From JAVBMV01 sp031552145 (GTDB lineage Bacteria > Myxococcota > Myxococcia > Myxococcales > UBA5297), in contig JAVBMV010000003.1 of the NCBI GenBank assembly GCA_031552145.1, positions 186,001 to 250,000 on the forward strand: a DNA stretch of 64,000 bases, written 5' to 3'. Both the position numbers and the translations under genes were made by a program. Under the pieces are notes generated by a model, which was not told the DNA's origin, ran no database searches, and saw only the letters and a list, made by a program, of their open reading frames with translations. Positions 60,001-64,000 of this stretch are shown piece after piece; position 1 is the stretch's first letter; each line of letters begins with the position of its first letter.

Positions 60001-62532
60001 GAGGAAGAGCTTCCCGTTGAGCATCGCAGTGCCCGCGAAGGCGCGCGCCGCCGGGCCGCGGCTCAGGATGGTGGCGTTCCAGGCGCTGTCGGACTCACTC
60101 AGCGTCGCCATGGCGCGCGGCTGGGTAAAGGGGCGGTATCCGTGGGCGGGAGTCGGGAGCGTAGAGGAGGAGTACCTCGCCGCCGCGCCGCCGAAGAAGA
60201 GGAGCTTGTCGCCGAGGCTCTGCAGGGAATAGCCCACCTGCGTCGGCGCGGTCTTGTCGGTCAGCCTGATCCAGTAGCCGTAGCTGCCCGGCGCGGGGCT
60301 TACCGGCGGCACCCACTTCCAGGTGTCCCAGGCGAAGGGACCCGAGCCGTTGTAGGCGATGGCTCCGTTGAAGAGATAAAGGGTGCCATTGAGGTTGACC
60401 ATCTTGTGGAGCGCGCGCCCGACGGGATGGCAGAGCCCCGTGGTGGTGCAGGCCGGATTGATCAGCTCCTGGCCGCTTTCCGAATGCGCCGCCACCTTCC
60501 GCCAGCCGCTCTCCTCGTTCCACTGCCAGGTGTCGGAGGCATGGGCGTAGGTGGGCATCCCATCGCTCTGAAACCCGCCGTTGAGCAGGAAGGAGCCGTC
60601 GCTGGTGAGCGCCATGGCGTGGAAAGAGCGGTGCGGCCCCATCGGATCGGTGTCGAGCAGACGCCAGCTCCCGCCCATCTCTTTGCAGCGCCCCTCGACG
60701 CAGGCTGCCCCTTGGGCGCAGTCGTGTGAGGTGGAACAACCCGTGGCACCACAGAGACCCGCGCTACACTTGGCTCCTTCGCAGTCCGTGACCGTGGCGA
60801 TCTCGCAGGAGCCGCGCCCGTTGCAGTGGTGCGTCTCAACATCGGCGGCGCCGACACCGCAGGAGGGGGCGGCGCAGGTGCGCTCCATCCCGGGCCAGAC
60901 GCAGTCGAAGGAGGCGCCGTCGCAATAGGAGGCACAGGCAGCGCCGGCGGGCGCGGGACAAGCCGGCCTATGGGTCGGCGCCGCCGTGGCGACACAGGTC
61001 CCCGTGTCGTCGCAGTGGGAGCAGGCTCCGGTACAGGCGCTGGTGCAGCAGACACCATCCGCGGCGAAGCCGGCGGTGGCGCAGTGGGCGGCCACGTCGA
61101 CCGGCTGGCCATCGGCGATGAGCGGGATGCAGCGCTGGAAAGTGGACGAGCCCGCGTTGCGCTTGTCGCAGAACTGCCCCTCGACGCAGTCGGCGTCGGC
61201 GGCGCAGGTGTAGTTGACGAGCTGCCAGAGCTCGTCGCTGTTGCCAGCAACGAAGGTATTCGTCGTGACCCCCGCCGGGCGCGGCTCGGGAAGCTCGACG
61301 TTGGTGGTGCCCCCGTAGAGATAGAAGCGGCCATCCAAATAGAGCATCACCGCGCCTTGGCGCGCGCTGGGCCCTTGGGCGGGGACCGTCACTTCGTGTG
61401 CCGTGATGCCGTCAGTCACATAGAGCTTGCCGCTCAGCGCGCCGCCCTGATCGATCCCGCCGAAGATGAGCGCGCGCTTGCCATCGCTCGCCATGGCGAA
61501 GCGCGAGCGCATGGGCAGGTTGGTCACACCGGTGTCGCTCCACGAAGCGCCGTCATATCGCTGCAGATCGGAGAAGGAGGCCTGCTTGCCCGAGAAGGTA
61601 GTGCCCTGCACCACCTCACCGCCATAGAGCAGCGCGGTGCCGTCGGCCATGGAGACCATGCGCGCGAAGAAGCGGTCGACATTTGCTGGCACGGGAAGCG
61701 CCGCGCCGTCGTTGCGATCGTCAGAGGGGTTGACCTCGCCATAGACGGAGAAGTCCGGCGTGTACTTCACCGAGGTGGGATAGGCGGGATTGGCGACCGT
61801 GCGGGTTGCCAACGTCGCGTCGTTGTTCCCCGTCAGGAAGCCTCCGACCACCAGCACATCGTTGCCCAGCACCGTGAGCGCGTAGCCGGCCTGCGCGGGC
61901 CAGACGAGCATGTTTGGGTTGGGGCTCTTCTGCCACCAGGCGACATCGCCGCCCGAGGGAGGCCTGAAGCGCCAGGTGTCCCACTTGAAGTTGGAGCCAT
62001 TGGGGGCGCCTCCACCGAAAAGCACCAACTCGTCGCCCACCTGGGCCAGCGTCGCGAAGGTGCGACCGTTGGGGTAGCAATTACCTTTGTCGACCTCGGT
62101 GCAGGCGCTCACGCTCTCGCGCCCTGTGTAAACCTCGCGCCAGTCGGAGAGGTAGCTCCAGGCGCGGCTCGCGGGATCGTACTGCCAGGTGTCGCTCGCC
62201 TGCGGGCTGTCGCCGAGGCCCCTGTCATTCTGGAAGCCACCGTTGAGGATGAACCTGCCCTGGTGCACGGCCATGTTGTGGAAGGAGCGCGCCGGCCCCG
62301 CCGCCGTCGGCGTTACCTTTTCCCACTGGTATTCGCGTGGGCTGCAGAGATTGCCCGGGCCACAATACTCGGTCGCGGAGCAGCCCGCCGCGCAGGAGAG
62401 CTTCTGGCTTACGCTCCCGAACTCGCCGCGCGTTCCTTTCGGCGCGCCGGGACTGCAGGCCGCGACGAGCGCCGCGAGGGCAAGCGTTGCGACCGAGAAT
62501 AGTGACGCCTGGCGGCGATATGTCTTGTGCAT
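57058..62532 (-). CDS. Double-Kelch, Cys-rich lipoprotein (1,824 aa) with MYXO-CTERM-like tail
   Basis: The signal peptide ends in a good lipobox (LAALVAAC). Two homologous Kelch-type propellers follow. The first covers about 70-475 and the second about 650-1060; both contain R-S-F-H-x-M-A, LNGGFQ and SRFAMASDGKRALI(F/V)GG. Each propeller is followed by Cys-rich modules; the second stretch (about 1060-1775) is long and repetitive (GTPCLDDG..CS.DTCKAG, CD.EHCTGS...CP, CVDGVCCN type). The C-terminus has GGC at 1789-1791, a hydrophobic span and RRR near 1815, like a MYXO-CTERM sorting tail. The protein is probably exposed at the cell surface; the ligand is unknown. The start is ATG 62532 with GAAGGGA upstream; longer frames only add non-signal sequence. 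Confidence 0.85.
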   Translation of the reverse strand: MHKTYRRQASLFSVATLALAALVAACSPGAPKGTRGEFGSVSQKLSCAAGCSATEYCGPGNLCSPREYQWEKVTPTAAGPARSFHNMAVHQGRFILNGGFQNDRGLGDSPQASDTWQYDPASRAWSYLSDWREVYTGRESVSACTEVDKGNCYPNGRTFATLAQVGDELVLFGGGAPNGSNFKWDTWRFRPPSGGDVAWWQKSPNPNMLVWPAQAGYALTVLGNDVLVVGGFLTGNNDATLATRTVANPAYPTSVKYTPDFSVYGEVNPSDDRNDGAALPVPANVDRFFARMVSMADGTALLYGGEVVQGTTFSGKQASFSDLQRYDGASWSDTGVTNLPMRSRFAMASDGKRALIFGGIDQGGALSGKLYVTDGITAHEVTVPAQGPSARQGAVMLYLDGRFYLYGGTTNVELPEPRPAGVTTNTFVAGNSDELWQLVNYTCAADADCVEGQFCDKRNAGSSTFQRCIPLIADGQPVDVAAHCATAGFAADGVCCTSACTGACSHCDDTGTCVATAAPTHRPACPAPAGAACASYCDGASFDCVWPGMERTCAAPSCGVGAADVETHHCNGRGSCEIATVTDCEGAKCSAGLCGATGCSTSHDCAQGAACVEGRCKEMGGSWRLLDTDPMGPHRSFHAMALTSDGSFLLNGGFQSDGMPTYAHASDTWQWNEESGWRKVAAHSESGQELINPACTTTGLCHPVGRALHKMVNLNGTLYLFNGAIAYNGSGPFAWDTWKWVPPVSPAPGSYGYWIRLTDKTAPTQVGYSLQSLGDKLLFFGGAAARYSSSTLPTPAHGYRPFTQPRAMATLSESDSAWNATILSRGPAARAFAGTAMLNGKLFLHGGEDVDLENGLFPSGAARHGDSWFFDPATSQWSQANVGLPKLSRFAMASDGKRALIVGGVDESGQLSAKAYVTDGVTFAEMPLPPRLAARQGAAMLFRDGYFYLHGGSTSLELPEPTREKLGGNPPSSFPGNSGDLWEIAFAVEAQPCTADLQCNEEGKELFCNLDPNSAEFQTCRVKGRNGKVCGQGSECGSGFCVDGVCCNEACGGGVDGDCEACTAAKGAPTDGVCGPARQGILCDGADVGPCQEPAYCNGVQRACPLKPTKPAGTTCTAAVDDGNICTVDRCSATGQCVSVSGNAGAVCGLATNECTDAPVCTGASPVCPAASAKPDGTPCLDDGSVCSSDTCKAGVCEHKPANGGAVCGAAGSGVCDDVRRCDGVQIACPATGYKAAGTVCGKAANECLEAPVCSGGSSACQASAAKPDGTPCLDDGGLCSADTCKAGICDHTKPANAGAICRASTKSGPCEEDVKCDGLSATCPAGLAFKPASTVCRSSAGECDVEEHCTGSAVACPTDAFRPASVECRSKAGPCDVAEHCTGSAATCPNDGFEPATKVCLAPSCVGELHSEATCSGGDPLCPAATVTSCAPYLCAPAGGCATRCTENAQCAPMAYCDASEGAGTCVPKKLLPLGTECSAHIDCASGYCIDGLCCDTSCGSQCEACDLAGRAGICSAAVGVPRNGRPLCGGEAGDTCAGTCDGVHTTCVYPNSETACGEEATCDESGTKVYLATSCTGTGFCPTAKRQSCAPFVCEEGSCRGDCTCDEDCSGADHYCSAGLCVPRLPRGAACFGENQCAGGAPCVDGVCCENACDGSCESCSESYARGRCVAVTGLPRPGHKPCIGVGSCAGFCDGKNSDACAYPGEETRCGDASCRDGAVTFEATCDGTGTCDLVEPKSCAPYACGDDACLHSCRNDGDCSRSFVCVEGACVVPEKDPGKVTVKGSGGCSSSPGAASALWLSLIALPMAALGRRRSARAANR

Positions 62533-62565
62533 GTCATTCCCTTCGCGGTCTATCCGCGCCGTGGT

Positions 62566-62594
62566 GCTATCGCCCAGCGCCGCGGCGCCGTCAA
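62566..62594 (-). promoter_or_regulatory. Candidate promoter of the Kelch lipoprotein gene
   Basis: On the minus strand TTGACG (62594-62589) and GATAGC (62571-62566) are separated by 17 bp, with the ATG 33 nt further on. The 184-bp gap to the RluA gene is otherwise unremarkable. Confidence 0.4.
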
Positions 62595-62716
62595 CCTTTG
62601 CGACATGTAGTCGCGAGTGATCTTCACTCTGACCAAACGGATTGACTGCTCTCGAGGTCCGCGTTCCCATTGCCCACAGAGAGTGGCGAGCTCGGGCGCC
62701 AGAGACGTCCTCGCTA

Positions 62717-63739
62717 CTACGTGCCTACCGCTCGAGCCACTTCGGCCTCGGCAGAGGATCCGCTTTGCCACGGTCCACTCAGCGCGATGAGCTCGGGAGG
62801 CAGGGGCGCCGAGAAGCGCATCCAACGCCCGTCCGCGGGATGCTCTACCTCGAGGAGCGAGGCGTGCAGCGCGTGGCGCTCGAGCCTGAGCGCCACCCTG
62901 TCCGCCTCGGTGAGCGCGCCGTTGATGAAGCGCAGGAAAACCTGCTCGTCTCGATAGAGCTTGTCGCCAATGATTGGATATCCAACATGTCCCAGGTGCG
63001 CCCGAATCTGGTGCTGGCGACCGGTCAGCGGCTCGCATTCGAGGAGGGCGGCGGGGGCGCCATCCGTGAGCTCGAAGCGGCGCAATACTGTGAAGCGCGT
63101 GACCGACTCTTTTCCGCGCTCCCGATCGATCACCGCGCGAACGCGCACCACATCACCACCCACATAGAGTGGCGCGTCGACGACAAAGAGGTCGTCGCGG
63201 GGGGAACCCTCCACCAGCGCGAGGTAGCGCTTCTTCACGCGACCTTCGAAGAAGGCGAGGTTGAGCGCGCGCGTCGCCTCGGGGTGATTTCCGCAGATGA
63301 CGATCCCGCTCGTCTCTCGATCGAGACGGTGCGCCGGATCGAGCTTCTCGCCGGGGAGACCGTGCTCGCGCACCAGCGAGACGAAGGTATCCTTCACATA
63401 GGTGCCCGAAGGGTGCATCGGCATGCCCGCCGGCTTATTGACCACGAAAATGTCGGTGTCGCGGTAGAGCACCGTGAGGTGGGTGGGTGTCTTGGGCTGC
63501 TCGGGGCGGAGGCGCGAGAAGGTGAGGCGCATCCCCTCCGCCAGGAAGGTGGAGGCCTTCGGCCGCCTCGGCAGCGGGCCGCTCTCCGTCGCCACCTCGA
63601 TCCCCTTTTCGATCAGCTCCTGGGCGCGCGCCCGCGTCATTTGATGGATCTTGGCGCAGAGATAGCGGTCGAGCCGCCACCCTTCGTACTTGGACTCGAC
63701 CACGAATCGGACAGTCTGTAGGCGCTCCCCTTCTTCCAT
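62717..63739 (-). CDS. RluA-family pseudouridine synthase
   Basis: This 340-residue enzyme has an S4 RNA-binding domain (about 12-75; WRLDRYLCAKIHQMTRARAQ) and the RluA catalytic domain with the nucleophile Asp in AHRLDRETSGI near 155. It also has VNKPAGMPMHPSG, KKRYLALVEG and the LTGRQHQIRAHLGHVGYPI block. Such enzymes isomerise uridine in 23S rRNA or tRNA; the exact target cannot be told from sequence alone. The start is ATG 63739 (MEEGERLQ). Upstream, the same frame stays open to the window edge, but that part looks like a different, frameshifted gene. Confidence 0.93.
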   Translation of the reverse strand: MEEGERLQTVRFVVESKYEGWRLDRYLCAKIHQMTRARAQELIEKGIEVATESGPLPRRPKASTFLAEGMRLTFSRLRPEQPKTPTHLTVLYRDTDIFVVNKPAGMPMHPSGTYVKDTFVSLVREHGLPGEKLDPAHRLDRETSGIVICGNHPEATRALNLAFFEGRVKKRYLALVEGSPRDDLFVVDAPLYVGGDVVRVRAVIDRERGKESVTRFTVLRRFELTDGAPAALLECEPLTGRQHQIRAHLGHVGYPIIGDKLYRDEQVFLRFINGALTEADRVALRLERHALHASLLEVEHPADGRWMRFSAPLPPELIALSGPWQSGSSAEAEVARAVGT

Positions 63740-63813
63740 GGCGCGGCAACGTATCGCAGCGCGCTCCGGTAGCACCAGCGCTGGCGCCTCCCCTGCCCTT
63801 CGGGTAAGAGCCT

Positions 63814-64000
63814 TCACTCGCCGCGATGGGCGGCCGTTTGCCGCAGGTGCGCGATGAGAGTTTGCAGATTCGAGACGAACGAAGGACGCCAGGCCCATGG
63901 CCTCATCGAAGGGGACGAGGTCGCTGCGCTCGAGGAAATGCCCTTCGCGGCGCCGGGCATACCGCGCCCGCTCCATGAGCGGCTGCCGCTCTCGCAGGTG
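63814..64000 (-). pseudogene. C-terminal tail of an unrecognised gene, apparently frameshifted by a 4-bp duplication
   Basis: From the right edge one frame gives a protein-like segment (REGHFLERSDLVPFDEAMGL). After a tandem TTCGTTCG (minus strand, near 63875) the protein-like sequence continues in another frame (VSNLQTLIAHLRQTAAHRGE) to a TGA at 63814-63816. Removing one TTCG joins the two. No family was recognised. Without the correction the first frame runs on into the RluA gene. Either a real frameshift or a sequencing error would explain this. Confidence 0.45.

Noticed and set aside
57271..60729. 1,152-residue open frame on the plus strand
   Set aside because: It is antisense to the Kelch/Cys-rich gene; its Ala/Gly/Arg richness is the complement of Cys-rich codons.
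60826..62502. 558-residue open frame on the plus strand
   Set aside because: It is another shadow of the Kelch gene.

Overview
The window reads as a chromosomal segment of a GC-rich, Gram-negative predatory or soil-type deltaproteobacterium in the old sense, most likely Myxococcota. The signs are MYXO-CTERM-like C-termini (Gly-Cys, hydrophobic span, Arg tail), paired outer-membrane beta-barrels of the myxobacterial type, very large Cys-rich and Kelch-type secreted lipoproteins, a caspase-like protein in a sigma/anti-sigma operon, and dense gene packing with many ATGA start/stop overlaps. No rRNA, tRNA, CRISPR array, integrase or insertion sequence was seen. The assignment below phylum is uncertain.

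Layout from left to right. 1-3759 (minus): ftsK, a single-domain response regulator and the start of a secreted protein that leaves the window. 3943-7473: an SpmA-SpmB type membrane fusion, then hydroxylamine reductase (hcp) behind a perfect FNR-type box, facing a Crp/Fnr regulator whose recognition helix fits that box. 7506-11120 (minus): DUF192, two paralogous outer-membrane barrels and a TPR protein, a set that recalls the outer-membrane part of the gliding (Glt) machinery. 11158-22663 (plus): trmL, then a 3,624-residue lipoprotein with about 30 Cys-rich repeats, InlB-like repeats, an internal sorting-like signal, a beta-barrel and an OmpA domain. 22689-28613 (minus): a complete sulfate ABC importer (sbp-cysT-cysW-cysA) followed by an S9 peptidase. 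28614-30799 is a degraded patch: an orphan HigA-like antitoxin, a small remnant and an AAA ATPase broken by an internal deletion.

30870-34512 (minus) is an ECF sigma, anti-sigma and secreted caspase/beta-barrel operon. 34683-38812 (plus) holds cysteine desulfidase, an FMN riboswitch with ribB and an overlapping ATP-grasp ligase, and a WD40-like lipoprotein. 38888-40222 is an AAA/DUF4143 ATPase behind two direct repeats spaced 32 bp apart. 40219-50654 (minus) is a second sigma operon: barrel-like protein, ECF sigma, FecR/TPR anti-sigma and a 2,561-residue lipoprotein made of 16 beta-sandwich repeats. 50886-55834 (minus) is ftcD-argE-dapA-DUF1015 ending in a clear intrinsic terminator. 55962-56993 is an MBL-fold exonuclease. 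57058-62532 (minus) is a 1,824-residue double-Kelch, Cys-rich lipoprotein with a MYXO-CTERM-like tail. 62717-63739 is an RluA-type pseudouridine synthase, followed by the frameshifted tail of a gene entering from the right edge.

The unifying theme is the cell surface: at least ten genes encode exported, lipid-anchored or outer-membrane proteins, and two of the largest effectors sit under their own extracytoplasmic-function sigma factors. Function calls for housekeeping enzymes rest on motifs visible in the translations; roles for the giant surface proteins are inference only.
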